A DNA stretch of 64,000 nucleotides from Nonomuraea cavernae (GCF_014646355.1 NZ_BMNH01000005.1:1-64000); one strand, 5' to 3'. Positions 32,888 through 41,409 are shown, numbered from the stretch's first letter. Notes: a model not told the origin generated them from the sequence alone. Numbers and translations: made by a program.

Positions 32888-33532
32888 GTGGATCGACTTC
32901 GTGGCTGGCCTGCGACCCTAGCGGAGGGATCGGTCGGCCTCCGGCCGCTACGGCTGGCCGACGTACGAACATGGCGCGAGACCCGGCTGCGCAACGCCGA
33001 CTGGCTGCGCCCCTGGGAGCCCAGCAACCCCGAGACGCCGCTCTTCCGCACCGGTCTGGGCCCGTACGTCTCCATGGTCGGCACGCTGCGCCGCGAAGCC
33101 AGACAGGGCCTGGCGCTACCCTGGGTGATCACTTACGGTGGCCGCTTCGCCGGTCAGCTGACCGTCGGCGCCATCGTCTGGGGCTCGGCCCGCTCCGCCC
33201 AGGTCGGCTACTGGATCGACGGCGCCATGGCCGGCCGGGGCATCACCCCCACCGCCCTCGCCATGGCCGTCGACCACTGCTTCTTCACCACCGGGCTGCA
33301 CCGCCTCGAAGCCAACATCCGCCCCGAGAATCAAGCCAGCCGCAGAGTGGTTGAGAAGCTCGGATTCAGGGAAGAAGGCATTCGGCGTCGTCAACTCCAC
33401 ATCGATGGGGCCTGGCGCGACCACATCTGTTACGCGTTGACCGTCGAGGACGTTCCCGGCGGGCTGCTCGTACAGTGGCGTCGCGCGCGTGAAGCAGCCG
33501 CTCACGGTGGGTCTCCAGTAGAAGAGGTTTGA
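32888..33532 (+). CDS. RimJ/RimL-like GNAT acetyltransferase
   Basis: 214 residues. VGLRPLRLADVRTWRETRLRN at the start, GYWIDGAMAGRGITPTALAM (acetyl-CoA loop), then LEANIRPENQASRRVVEKLGF and AWRDHICYAL, the standard RimJ end. Substrate is probably a protein N-terminus (ribosomal S5/L12-like), by family. Located between mogA and sepX, an order often kept in this group. Confidence 0.85.
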   Translation: MDRLRGWPATLAEGSVGLRPLRLADVRTWRETRLRNADWLRPWEPSNPETPLFRTGLGPYVSMVGTLRREARQGLALPWVITYGGRFAGQLTVGAIVWGSARSAQVGYWIDGAMAGRGITPTALAMAVDHCFFTTGLHRLEANIRPENQASRRVVEKLGFREEGIRRRQLHIDGAWRDHICYALTVEDVPGGLLVQWRRAREAAAHGGSPVEEV

Positions 33533-33656
33533 CGATCTCGCGACACACCGCACCGAATGCTCGTCAATCAGTGACACGCGGTCTTACGGTGCGTGACGTG
33601 AGCACATCGAGAACGCCGACGACACCAAGGCGTTTTCGTCGTGCCCGGAGGTGGTC

Positions 33657-34253
33657 GTGAGCAGCGTCCTCCTCTATCTGGCCATCGTCGTCATGTGGCT
33701 GTGCGTGCTGATCCCTATGTGGCTGCGCAGGGACAAGACCAACCTGGCCGAGCTGGTCGAGCTCGAGGAACACTACACCGGCGAGCACCAGCTGCCCGAC
33801 CTCGAACACTTCGCGATGGACACGGGAGAGGTCGCCGAATCCGACGACGACGCCATGCCGCTGGAGAGCGAGCGGATCGACCCCCGGCAGTTCAGGGCCC
33901 GGCGCCGCGCCATCATCGTGGCCCGGCGCCGCCGCCTCCTCTTCTTCACCGCGCTCCTCGTCATCGCCTCGGTGGTGACCGCCTCGGTCGACATGATGCC
34001 GTGGTGGGGGGTCGCCCCGGCCGTGGTCGTCATGCTGTCCTATCTGGCCTTCCTGCGCATCGCCGTACAGGTCGACCAGGAACGCCGCCAGCGTGCCGCC
34101 CAGGCCCGCGCCCGCCGGCACCGCGAGCAGCGGCACGCCGAGCGGCTCGCCGCCGAGCAGGCCGAGGCCGAGATCATCGATCTCGCCGCCCGGCAGGCGG
34201 ACGTACTCTTCGACCAGTACGCCGAACCGCCGAGGCGAGCGGTGGGCGACTGA
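33657..34253 (+). CDS. sepX: Divisome-associated membrane protein SepX/GlpR
   Basis: 198 residues from the GTG at 33657 (GGAGG 5 nt upstream). An N-terminal membrane helix (VLLYLAIVVMWLCVLIPMWL), then the conserved RRDKTNLAELVELEEHYTGEH segment, and two more helices (LLFFTALLVIASVVTASV; APAVVVMLSYLAFLRIAV) and a basic/acidic coiled tail. Organisation matches the actinobacterial SepX/GlpR family, which acts with FtsZ in septation. tRNA-Ala lies 50 bp downstream. Confidence 0.85.
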   Translation: MSSVLLYLAIVVMWLCVLIPMWLRRDKTNLAELVELEEHYTGEHQLPDLEHFAMDTGEVAESDDDAMPLESERIDPRQFRARRRAIIVARRRRLLFFTALLVIASVVTASVDMMPWWGVAPAVVVMLSYLAFLRIAVQVDQERRQRAAQARARRHREQRHAERLAAEQAEAEIIDLAARQADVLFDQYAEPPRRAVGD

Positions 34254-34303
34254 AACGGTGGCGCGAGAACCTCTTGGAGTTTGCTAACCTGGTCGAGGTT
34301 CAT

Positions 34304-34377
34304 GGGGATGTAGCGCAGTCCGGTAGCGCACTTCGTTCGCATCGAAGGGGTCAGGGGTTCGAATCCCCTCATCTCCA
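34304..34377 (+). tRNA. tRNA-Ala (anticodon CGC)
   Basis: Acceptor GGGGATG/CATCTCC, D-arm GCGC AGTCCGGTA GCGC, anticodon stem CTTCG/CGAAG with loop TTCGCAT (anticodon CGC), T-arm AGGGG TTCGAAT CCCCT, discriminator A. CCA not encoded. Its 3' end is partly duplicated at 43087-43121, so it has probably served as an integration site. Confidence 0.95.
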
Positions 34378-34386
34378 CCCAGGTCA

Positions 34387-34418
34387 AAGGCCGCTTCCCG
34401 GTTGTGGGAGGCGGCCTT
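34387..34418 (+). terminator. Hairpin terminator after tRNA-Ala
   Basis: AAGGCCGCTTCCC / GGGAGGCGGCCTT, a 13-bp stem with one GT pair and a 6-nt loop, followed by CTGCG. It lies 10 nt after the tRNA. Confidence 0.8.
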
Positions 34419-34434
34419 CTGCGTAACTGGGTGA

Positions 34435-34572
34435 CTACGTGTCCTCAGCCATCTCCGCGGTGATGGCCCACCGTTCGTGGTCTCTCCATGCGCCGTTGAT
34501 GTACTGGAAGGCTGGCGAGTAGCCCTCTCGACGGAAGCCGAGGCGCTTGACCAAGTTCAGCGACGGCGTGTT
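34435..34572 (-). pseudogene. C-terminal fragment of a RimJ-like GNAT acetyltransferase
   Basis: The last 45 codons and stop of a GNAT: NTPSLNLVKRLGFRREGYS and NGAWRDHERWAI, closely similar to the same part of the intact acetyltransferase at 32888-33532 but on the opposite strand. No N-terminal part exists; the frame runs into an IS3-type fragment at 34585. Non-functional remnant. Confidence 0.8.
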
Positions 34573-34584
34573 GTGCGGTGATTG

Positions 34585-34726
34585 TCGCGGAGAAGGCTTC
34601 GAACTCGGCGGGTGGGACGTGGCCGAGCTCGCCGTGAAGGCGGCGCTGGTTGAACCAGTCGATGTACTCGGCGACGGCAATCTCGACATCGTTGATGCCG
34701 GTCCATGGGGTTTTGCGTTCGAGCGC
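34585..34726 (-). mobile_element. IS3-family transposase fragment
   Basis: About 47 codons of the C-terminal end of an IS3-type transposase: VAEYIDWFNQRRLHGELGHV then PPAEFE, the region just after the catalytic Glu. No inverted repeats, OrfA or remaining OrfB are seen. It abuts the GNAT fragment and stops about 25 bp before the SDR start. Confidence 0.8.
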
Positions 34727-34750
34727 GCTCGAAGTCCTAGCGTTACCGCC

Positions 34751-35611
34751 ATGACGACACAGACCTGGATCATCACCGGCGCGTCCCGCGGTTTCGGGCG
34801 CGCACTGGCGGAGTCGGCGCTCGCGGCGGCCGACCAGGTGGTGGCGGCGGTGCGCCGGCCCGAGAGTGTGGCCGATCTGGAGGCCAAATACCCGGACAAC
34901 TGCCTGATCGCGAAGTTCGACGCCCGAGACATTGCCGCGGCCGCGGACCTCGTGCGGGACACCTTCGACCGCTTCGGTCAGATCGATGTGCTGGTCAATA
35001 ACGCGGGCCGGGCCGTGGTCGGCGCGGTCGAGGAGGTCAGCGACGCGCAGCTGCGCGAGTTGATGGATCTGCACCTGTTCGGCCCTGCCGCGCTCGTCCG
35101 CGCAGTGCTGCCCGTGATGCGCGAGCGGGGCACCGGGACGATCGTGCAGATGAGCAGCCAGGGTGGGCGGACGTCGTTCCCCGGCGTGTCGGCGTACTCC
35201 GCGTCGAAGTTCGCCCTCGAAGGCTGGTCCGAGGCCCTGGCTGGGGAGGTCACGCACTTTGGGATTCGGGTGATGATCGTCGAGCCCAGCCGGTTCAGGA
35301 CTGGCTTCAACGGGGGTGACGTGCTCGAGTTCGTTGAGTCGTCCGCGACTTACCGTGACTTGCTCGCTGACGTCCGTGCGGACATGGCCGGGACCGACGG
35401 CCGTCAGGAAGGTGACCCGGTGCGGGCGGCCGAGATCATCGTGTCCCTCGCGCACGGCGACGAGGTGCCGCTGCGGCTGCCGCTGGGGCGCGAGGCGGTC
35501 GAGCGTATCTCGGGTGCTTACCGGCGCGGCCTGGACGAGGTCGAGCGGTGGGCCGAGACCGCCCGCAGCGCCGACTTCGAGGGTGTCCCTGCATCGGTAC
35601 GGCCCATTTAG
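34751..35611 (+). CDS. Short-chain dehydrogenase/reductase
   Basis: 286 residues from the ATG at 34751. Classical SDR: cofactor loop TGASRGFGRAL (G-x3-G-x-G), LVNNAGR, catalytic Ser in VQMSSQGG and YSASK (Y-x3-K). The Arg after the SDR loop and the Arg-Arg at AAVRRPESV favour NADP(H). Long C-terminal extension. Substrate unknown. The MerR gene follows 10 bp later and probably controls this unit. Confidence 0.9.
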   Translation: MTTQTWIITGASRGFGRALAESALAAADQVVAAVRRPESVADLEAKYPDNCLIAKFDARDIAAAADLVRDTFDRFGQIDVLVNNAGRAVVGAVEEVSDAQLRELMDLHLFGPAALVRAVLPVMRERGTGTIVQMSSQGGRTSFPGVSAYSASKFALEGWSEALAGEVTHFGIRVMIVEPSRFRTGFNGGDVLEFVESSATYRDLLADVRADMAGTDGRQEGDPVRAAEIIVSLAHGDEVPLRLPLGREAVERISGAYRRGLDEVERWAETARSADFEGVPASVRPI

Positions 35612-35621
35612 GCTCCTGGTC

Positions 35622-36170
35622 ATGGCCACCGACGATTTGATGACCAGGGCGCTCGAAGCGCTTGGGGACGATGGTCCGCTATCGGTCGAGGCGATCCACC
35701 GCCTCGCCGACCTGGGCGATCTGCCCGAGATGATGACGATCGCCGAGGTTGCCGACCTCCTCGACATCTCGCCTCACACGCTGCGCTATTACGAGCGGGC
35801 CGGGCTGGTCGAGGTGGCCCGCGACGGCAACGGCCATCGCGTCTACGACGCCGAAGTGGTTCGGCGCATGGTGTTCCTCACCCGGATGCGGCTGTCCGGT
35901 ATGCCGATGCGTGACCTGCGGCACTACATTTCGCTCGTCGACTCCGGAGCGCACACGGTGCCCGAGCGGCTTGATGTGCTGGTCGAACATCGCGACACCA
36001 TCCGCCGCCGGATCCGTGAGCTGACCCTTTCCCTCACCGCGGTCGAATACAAGATTGCCACGTACGGGGGCTCGACCGGGCCGGACGTTCAGACCCTCGG
36101 CACCACCACCGGTACCGACCGCATGGCGATGCCGGACGAGCCGCTGCGACGGGCAGTCCCGGCAGAGTGA
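35622..36170 (+). CDS. MerR-family transcriptional regulator
   Basis: 182 residues with an N-terminal extension of about 38 residues, then the MerR DNA-binding domain (MTIAEVADLLDISPHTLRYYERAGLVEVARDGNGHRVY) and a dimerisation helix (LVEHRDTIRRRIRELTLSLTAV). There are no cysteines for metal binding, so it is likely of the small-molecule-sensing type. It pairs with the SDR gene upstream, a common MerR/SDR arrangement. Confidence 0.85.
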   Translation: MATDDLMTRALEALGDDGPLSVEAIHRLADLGDLPEMMTIAEVADLLDISPHTLRYYERAGLVEVARDGNGHRVYDAEVVRRMVFLTRMRLSGMPMRDLRHYISLVDSGAHTVPERLDVLVEHRDTIRRRIRELTLSLTAVEYKIATYGGSTGPDVQTLGTTTGTDRMAMPDEPLRRAVPAE

Positions 36171-36194
36171 GGGACGCCGACGCTCGCCGGGCTG

Positions 36195-36479
36195 CTAGTG
36201 GTAGTCCGGCCTCCTTCCGATCTCCGGCCACAGCCCCTGCGGGAAACGATCACCTCCCTGCTGGGAAACGATCTTCAAGGCCTCGCATTCGCCAAGCTCA
36301 ACCTTCTGCTTCGGCTGGAACCGCCATAGTGCGACCTTGCGGACTGAGTCTCGGCCCGTCAGATAGCCGTACATCGCGAGCATGGCGTCCTGCTTGTCTC
36401 GCGTGAGAAGCGTGTCCGAGGCTATTGCTTGTTCAACCTCGTTCGAGAGCTCTATCGCGTGGTCCCAGTACTGGCCCAA
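36195..36479 (-). pseudogene. C-terminal fragment of an unrecognised protein
   Basis: 94 codons and a stop with good coding character: WDHAIELSNEVEQAIASD and YLTGRDSVRKVALWRFQPKQ. The frame upstream runs antisense into a hydrolase fragment, so only the C-terminus is left. Family not recognised. Confidence 0.5.
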
Positions 36480-36632
36480 CGGGATTTCAAGAACGCCGAA
36501 GCCTTGACGAAGCTCCTCCACGACGCGGGCGGTCGCGTCTCCGTCGTCGGGTTCTCCCTCGGCGCCCAACTGACGGTCCTGCTCGCCGCGCACCGGCCCG
36601 AGCTCGTGGAACGCGTGGTCGTGGTCAGCGCC
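36480..36632 (+). pseudogene. Alpha/beta-hydrolase internal fragment
   Basis: About 51 codons with AEALTKLLHDAGG and the nucleophile elbow VVGFSLGAQLTVLLAAHRPE (G-x-S-x-G). There is no start, no oxyanion or acid/His region. It is joined at both ends to unrelated fragments. Confidence 0.7.
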
Positions 36633-36700
36633 AGGCGCGGATGCGCCGGTTCTTGTGCGCCGACAGGTTGTCCAGGATCGAGCAGATCGGGCCGCCGCCG
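36629..36700 (-). mobile_element. IS630-family transposase fragment
   Basis: About 23 codons on the minus strand: ICSILDNLSAHKNRRIRAWR, the segment with the second catalytic Asp and the DNLSAH motif of IS630 DDE transposases. Nothing else of the element remains. Position fits a breakpoint between the hydrolase fragment and the intact hydrolase at 36769. Confidence 0.75.
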
Positions 36701-36768
36701 AGGCGGGCGGCCCGGCTCACCGTCCTACTGCCGCTTCGCGGTGGGGCGAGGCGCTTGTGTCATCCGCG

Positions 36769-37683
36769 TCAGTGGACCGATTCGAGGTCGTCGACGCCCA
36801 GGTGGGCGGTGAGGAAGTGGGCGGCGCGATCGAGTGCGGCGTCCGCCTCATCGAGGCGGCCGTAGTGGTGCTGGAAGACGTGCGGGAGGCCGGCCCCGAC
36901 TTCGAGCGTGACCTCGACATCGTCGGCGCCCGCGCGGCCGGCCAACCGGATCGCGTCGTCGAGCAGCACCTCGTTCGCCCCGACCTGTACGAGTAGCGGC
37001 GGCAGTCCGGTGAGGTCGGCGAACACCGGGCTGGCCAGGGGATGTGCCCGGTTGTCTGCGCCGACATAGAGATCGGCGTAGGCGCGCACGTCGGCCTCGG
37101 TGAAAATGGGGTCGACGTCCTCCTTGGAACGGATGCTTCCTCCGGCAAGGGTGAGGTCGACCCAGGGAGAGAAGACGACCACGGCGGCCGGTTGCGGCAG
37201 CCCGGCCTCCCGGGCCGCGAGCAGCGTGGCGATGCTCAAGCCGCCACCGGCGGAGTCACCGGCCATGACGAGGTCGCGCGGGTCGGTACCCGCCGCCAGC
37301 AGCTCGCGATAGGCCGCGAGCCCGTCGTCGACGGCCGCGGGAAAAGGGTGTTCGGGCGCCAGCCGGTAGTCCACCGACATCGCTCGCAGCCTGGCGCGGC
37401 GGGCCAGTTCACCGACCAGCCCCGCATGGGTGTCCGGTGAGCCGACGACATAGCCGCCGCCGTGCAGGTAGAGCAGCCGCCCGCGGCTGGAGGCTTCGGC
37501 CGGTTCCAGCTCCAGGGTCGGCCGCCCGCCCAGGACGGTCCTGCGGGTGATGACGTCCTTTGGCGCCGGACGGGTGAGGGCTGCGATGAACCCGCTGCGC
37601 TGCTCCTCGACGGTGGGTCGCGTCTCGCTGCGAGGGGCGGAACGGAGCAAGGCGTCCAGGGCGTCGCGTTGCTGTTGGGACAT
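36769..37683 (-). CDS. Alpha/beta hydrolase of the hormone-sensitive-lipase family
   Basis: 304 residues from the ATG at 37683, chosen because GGAG lies about 8 nt upstream; an in-frame ATG at 37695 is possible. HSL signature: oxyanion motif LHGGGY, YRLAPEHPFPAAVDD, nucleophile elbow GDSAGGG, then acid and His near VGANEVLLDD and LPHVFQHH. An esterase for short acyl esters, cytoplasmic. Divergent from the MarR gene, with two strong palindromes between, so it is very probably the MarR target. Confidence 0.9.
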   Translation of the reverse strand: MSQQQRDALDALLRSAPRSETRPTVEEQRSGFIAALTRPAPKDVITRRTVLGGRPTLELEPAEASSRGRLLYLHGGGYVVGSPDTHAGLVGELARRARLRAMSVDYRLAPEHPFPAAVDDGLAAYRELLAAGTDPRDLVMAGDSAGGGLSIATLLAAREAGLPQPAAVVVFSPWVDLTLAGGSIRSKEDVDPIFTEADVRAYADLYVGADNRAHPLASPVFADLTGLPPLLVQVGANEVLLDDAIRLAGRAGADDVEVTLEVGAGLPHVFQHHYGRLDEADAALDRAAHFLTAHLGVDDLESVH

Positions 37684-37713
37684 GTCGGGCTCCATGGGTT
37701 GTGGTGTGAGAAT

Positions 37714-37777
37714 GGATTCCTGGGAATCCGTCTGCCTGAGCCCAACCAGATTCCAAGGAAGATGATTCCCGGGAATC
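37714..37777. promoter_or_regulatory. Paired MarR operators between divergent hydrolase and marR genes
   Basis: Operator 1, GGATTCC-tg-GGAATCC (37714-37729), lies upstream of the hydrolase start. Operator 2, GATTCCCGGGAATC (37764-37777, a perfect palindrome), lies 14 bp before the MarR GTG. A half-like GATTCCAAGGAA is between them (near 37750). Shared half-site GATTCC marks both as one regulator's sites, most simply MarR acting on both promoters. Confidence 0.75.
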
Positions 37778-37791
37778 TATCGGAGGTTATT

Positions 37792-38238
37792 GTGAGCTAC
37801 GTCACTCCGATCTTCAGCGACCTCGTCCGCGTCGAGACCCGGCTCTACAACGCGGTGAGCGCCCGGCTGCGCGCCGAACACGGGCTGGGGCTGGGACAGT
37901 TCGAATTCCTGGAGATCATCGACCGCGTGCCGGGATGCCGCGTGCTCGACATCGTCGGCGAACTGGCGATCACCGTGGGGGCCGTGAGCAAGGCGGTCGA
38001 CCGGCTGGTGACCGCGGGCTGGTGCCTGCGAGTCGCGCACCCCCAGGACCGCCGCTCGTCCGTCCTCCGCCTCACCTCCGAGGGTGAGAAGCAGCTGGCC
38101 GCTTCCCGCCCCACCGTCGAAAGCGAACTCATCTCGCTGACCGCGACGGTTCCCCCTGGCGACCTGGCCCTCATCGCCTCAACCCTGGCCACCCTGCGCG
38201 CGACCCTCGAAGCGGGCTCCCACGGCCGGCCGGGCTGA
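37792..38238 (+). CDS. MarR-family transcriptional regulator
   Basis: 148 residues from the GTG at 37792 with CGGAGG 6 nt upstream. MarR winged helix: LGLGQFEFLEIIDR, VLDIVGELAITVGAVSKAVDRLVTAG and the wing RVAHPQDRRSSVLRLTSEG. The last ~40 residues form the dimer helices. Expected to repress itself and the hydrolase until a ligand, perhaps the ester substrate or product, binds. Confidence 0.9.
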   Translation: MSYVTPIFSDLVRVETRLYNAVSARLRAEHGLGLGQFEFLEIIDRVPGCRVLDIVGELAITVGAVSKAVDRLVTAGWCLRVAHPQDRRSSVLRLTSEGEKQLAASRPTVESELISLTATVPPGDLALIASTLATLRATLEAGSHGRPG

Positions 38239-38341
38239 GGAGACATCACCTGCTGAGCTTCCCCGTTTTTCCGGAGGCGCTGGGAGCGCGTGAAGGGCTG
38301 GCGGCAGGGATCACCGTGCCCCCTGATGGGTGTCCGCCAGG

Positions 38342-39895
38342 TCAGTGGCTGGACAGGCGGTCCCAGAAGGCCAGTTCGTGGAGGGCGTCCTGATCGTAGA
38401 CGCCGACGCCACCGGGGCCTGGGGCCAGGCGATGGACGTGCCCGGTGCGCACGGGGCTCCAGCGCGGCAGGCCAGGAGCGTTGGGGTCGCCGGTCGCCGC
38501 GAAGCGCGACCAGTATGTGATCATCATGTCGCCGAGCTTCCGCTGCTCGCGGGTGAGCGGGGCCCCGGGGAACAGGAACGACAGTTCCGATCCGTGCGAG
38601 GCGAGCGGCTCCACGCCACCGGGAAGGGGGAAGATCGGCGGCGCGGTACGGTCGGCGAACCCGTAGGAGTAGACCGGGGTGTGCTCACTGAGCATTCGGT
38701 CACTGGCACGACCGGCCCACGCCCAGTCGAGATCGCTCATGATCGCCGCTACGGCTTGCGTCGGCCGCCCACGGGACGGGTACTTCGCCGCGATCGCCGC
38801 GGCGTTGTCACCGAAGATGTGCCGCAGGCCCTCCTGGTATCCCTGCTCGGTGAGACCGGGGAAGATCAGCGCGGTGAACAGGGTCCCCTCGTCACGGGTG
38901 ATGCCGGTGAGGATCGGCACGCGGTGGAAGCGGCCCTGCGCGAAGACGGTCGCGGGATCGGCAGGCAGCACGGCGTTGCCGTAGCCCGGAAGGGCGAGCG
39001 GCTCCTGCGCGAGGAGCTTGGAGACGGGCTTGCCACGCAGGCAGGTGACGGCTGTCTTCGGATCGGTGCAGCCGAGCGCGGTGGCGGTGGTGGCTCCGTG
39101 CGCCTCGTGGGCGGCCTTGGGAACCCACATCGGGAGGTCCACGACCGGCCTCAGGCGGCTGCCGGTGAAAGCGGTCTGGGAGCAGAACGTGCTTTGGGTG
39201 ATCGCCCGGTGGAAGAGGCCGGCGGCGGTGGGCGACGCCAGGTGGGCGCACACCGAGTGCGCTCCGGCGGACTCCCCGAACAACGTGACGTTGCGTGGGT
39301 CGCCTCCGAAGGCCGCTACATTGCGCTGGACCCAGCGCAATGCCGCCTGCTGGTCCTCCAGCCCGTAGGCCCCGTTGCCCGCCAGTCCGGGATGCCCGAA
39401 GAAGCCGAACACGCCAAGCCGGTAGTTGACGGTGACCACCACGACGTCGCCGCGCGTGGTCAGGCGGGTGGCGTCGTAGTCGCTGCCGGCCCCCTTCGTC
39501 AGGCTGCCGCCGTGCAACCAGACCATGACGGGCCGGGGGCGGCGCGGAGTGGCCGAGCGCGGGACGGTCACGTTGAGGTACAGGCAGTCCTCGCTGTCGC
39601 TGGCCGGCAATCCCCACAGATCCGTGGACTGGGCGCACCTGTCACCGGGGCGTGTCGCGGCGCGGACACCACGCCAGGCAGTCACCGGCTGGGGCGACTG
39701 CCAGCGCAGGTCGCCGACCGGAGCAGCGGCGTAGGGGATGCCCTGGAAGATCCGGTGGTCCCGGGCGACCTCGCCTCGCACCCAGCCCGTATCGGTCCGT
39801 ACGACATCCCGCGAGGCCGCATCCGCCGGCGCGGCCCCTGCCATGACGAATGCCAAACTTAAAACAGCTGAGCTGAGAGTACGCATCAATGTCAT
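38342..39895 (-). CDS. Secreted type-B carboxylesterase
   Basis: 517 residues with a signal peptide (LSSAVLSLAFVMAGAAPADA, cleavage near residue 27). Carboxylesterase signatures: QGIPYAAAPVGDLRW, SEDCLYLNVTVP, VMVWLHGGSL, VTVNYRLGVFGF, nucleophile elbow FGESAGAHSV and a Glu/His region further on. Exported esterase acting on aryl or alkyl esters. Flanked by an 855-bp region with fragments. Not part of an obvious operon. Confidence 0.9.
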   Translation of the reverse strand: MTLMRTLSSAVLSLAFVMAGAAPADAASRDVVRTDTGWVRGEVARDHRIFQGIPYAAAPVGDLRWQSPQPVTAWRGVRAATRPGDRCAQSTDLWGLPASDSEDCLYLNVTVPRSATPRRPRPVMVWLHGGSLTKGAGSDYDATRLTTRGDVVVVTVNYRLGVFGFFGHPGLAGNGAYGLEDQQAALRWVQRNVAAFGGDPRNVTLFGESAGAHSVCAHLASPTAAGLFHRAITQSTFCSQTAFTGSRLRPVVDLPMWVPKAAHEAHGATTATALGCTDPKTAVTCLRGKPVSKLLAQEPLALPGYGNAVLPADPATVFAQGRFHRVPILTGITRDEGTLFTALIFPGLTEQGYQEGLRHIFGDNAAAIAAKYPSRGRPTQAVAAIMSDLDWAWAGRASDRMLSEHTPVYSYGFADRTAPPIFPLPGGVEPLASHGSELSFLFPGAPLTREQRKLGDMMITYWSRFAATGDPNAPGLPRWSPVRTGHVHRLAPGPGGVGVYDQDALHELAFWDRLSSH

Positions 39896-40114
39896 GCCGC
39901 GAGCCTAGGGACGGCGGTACGAAGGGGTAATGGCGCTGAATTCCGGCCTGGGGTGCACCTAGATACACCCATACCAGCGATCAGCCCTGGTCCAGGCTCT
40001 CTCTGTCTCACAGCAGTCTGACAAAGAGGGGGGCCGTCGTCGGTTTCTCCACGACTGGGCTGGGGGGAAGTCGGCGAACACAGCCCGAGCGCGGTCGTTG
40101 CGGCCGCGGGAGCC

Positions 40115-40264
40115 TCAGGTCGTGGGTGACAAGCGCAAGCCCTCGCCCGCGGGCTGGGCGAGGTAGAAGATGGTCTCCTCCTTAGTGGTGAACCGCTTGC
40201 GCTGCTCGGTGCCGCTCTTGTCGGTCCAGGTGCCGAGGAAGCCTTCATCGAGGTCCGAGATCGA
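40115..40264 (-). pseudogene. Possible tyrosine-recombinase N-terminal fragment
   Basis: Codons ending at the stop 40115 read GFLGTWTDKSGTEQRKRFTT then KEETIFYLAQ, which has the pattern of the N-terminal DNA-binding strand set of integrases (W-x-D-x-x-G followed by a basic stretch). No catalytic domain is attached. The reading is weak. If right, it would be a relic of the enzyme that built the tRNA-Ala island. Confidence 0.3.
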
Positions 40265-40456
40265 GCCGAGCAGCCCTGCCGGACGAGGGACGCCCGTGAG
40301 ACACGGGCGCGGAAGGGGACGGCTCATCAGGTTGCCGCTAGGTCATTCCACTTGCCGGCCCGGCTGCCCTGGCCGGCCGGACGTTTGTGGTCGGGGGCCA
40401 TACTGCTTGCTCGCACCATTGCCAGCTCCATCGCGCGAGGTGCCCGTCCAATTCCG

Positions 40457-40489
40457 ACAAAGATCTTTGTGTTGACAATATAAATTGTC
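40457..40489 (+). promoter_or_regulatory. Two adjacent palindromes overlapping a -35-like element
   Basis: ACAAAGATCTTTGT (40457-40470, perfect 14 bp) and GACAAT-ataa-ATTGTC (40474-40489). TTGACA at 40472-40477 lies within the second. No good -10 follows at 17 bp (ATACCG). Operator pair of an unidentified repressor. Confidence 0.5.
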
Positions 40490-40507
40490 GGTGGATACCG
40501 TTGGGGC

Positions 40508-40702
40508 GTGTTCGAAGCCGGGGTGATCGAAGAGGCCGGTGTCGAGGGGGTGGCGCGTGGCCCGATCCGGGCGCGGCCGCCGGTGCTGCCGATGGAGGCG
40601 TGCCCGGCGCTCGGCCTGGCGGCGATCAACGGGCTGCTCCGGCAGGAGGCGAACCGCCACCTGGAGATGCTCCGACACCGCAGAGCGGCCCGGCGGCACT
40701 GA
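40508..40702 (+). CDS. Doubtful small open frame or gene fragment
   Basis: 64 codons from a GTG, reading LPMEACPALGLAAINGLLRQ and ending in a basic tail. Third positions are GC-rich, but there is no RBS and no recognised family. It lies just after the palindromes, so a short regulated gene or a truncated remnant are both possible. Confidence 0.3.
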   Translation: MFEAGVIEEAGVEGVARGPIRARPPVLPMEACPALGLAAINGLLRQEANRHLEMLRHRRAARRH

Positions 40703-40750
40703 ACACAAAAGAGCCCTGATATGTCGTTTGAATTCCGTGAGGAGAACACC

Positions 40751-41386
40751 ATGGGCATGATTCATATCGACCTGTTCGCGACGGTCGACCTGGTTGGCCA
40801 GGCGCCGGGTGATCCGGGCGAGGATCCCGACGGCTTTCCGTTCGGGGGATGGCAGGCGCCCATGTTCGACGAGACGGTCGGCCGGCAGGTCGGTGCCGGA
40901 ATGGAGGGCATGGACGCCCTGCTCCTGGGCCGCAGGACCTACGACATCTTCGCCGCGTTCTGGCCGAACCAGGTCGACGGCGTCGACAGTGGGATCGCCA
41001 CGCTATTCAACGGCGTCCCGAAGTACGTCGCCTCGCGGGGCAATCCGGATCTGGACTGGGCGGGCTCGACCCAGTTGGGGCCCGACCTGGTGAGCGCCGT
41101 GCACGAGCTGCGTGACAAGCATGAGCACGTCCACGTGATCGGAAGCTTGAATCTGGTGCAGACCCTCCTGCGGAAGCGCCTCTTCGACCGGCTCGACCTG
41201 TGGATCTTCCCCATCATGCTCGGCGTCGGCAAGAAGGTGTTCGACGGCGGTGTGGTGCCCGCCAACCTGGTGCTCCTGGAGCCGCCCGTCACCTCGTCCA
41301 AGGGCGCCGTGCTCCTGAGGTACGGCCTCGGTGCGGGGACTCCCGGCAGTGGGGACATGCGGCGCGAAGACCGCGGCGTCGGCTGA
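40751..41386 (+). CDS. RibD C-terminal/dihydrofolate-reductase-like protein
   Basis: 211 residues from the ATG at 40751 (GTGAGGAG upstream). DHFR-fold motifs: MIHIDLFATVDLVG, ALLLGRRTYDIFAAFWP, VIGSLNLVQTLLRKRLFDRL (cofactor region) and the strand FPIMLGVGKKVFDGG. A pyrimidine-reductase-type NADPH oxidoreductase of unknown substrate. Another of the same family is at 43380-43952. Confidence 0.85.
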   Translation: MGMIHIDLFATVDLVGQAPGDPGEDPDGFPFGGWQAPMFDETVGRQVGAGMEGMDALLLGRRTYDIFAAFWPNQVDGVDSGIATLFNGVPKYVASRGNPDLDWAGSTQLGPDLVSAVHELRDKHEHVHVIGSLNLVQTLLRKRLFDRLDLWIFPIMLGVGKKVFDGGVVPANLVLLEPPVTSSKGAVLLRYGLGAGTPGSGDMRREDRGVG

Positions 41387-41409
41387 GCCGAAGAGACCAG
41401 CCCGGCCAC

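Larger units (their letters stand above)
39896..40750. other. Gene-poor stretch with remnants and palindromes
   Basis: 855 bp. It holds a possible recombinase fragment (40115-40264, minus), two palindromes with a -35-like TTGACA (40457-40489), and a doubtful small open frame (40508-40702). The rest shows no convincing gene. Confidence 0.5.
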
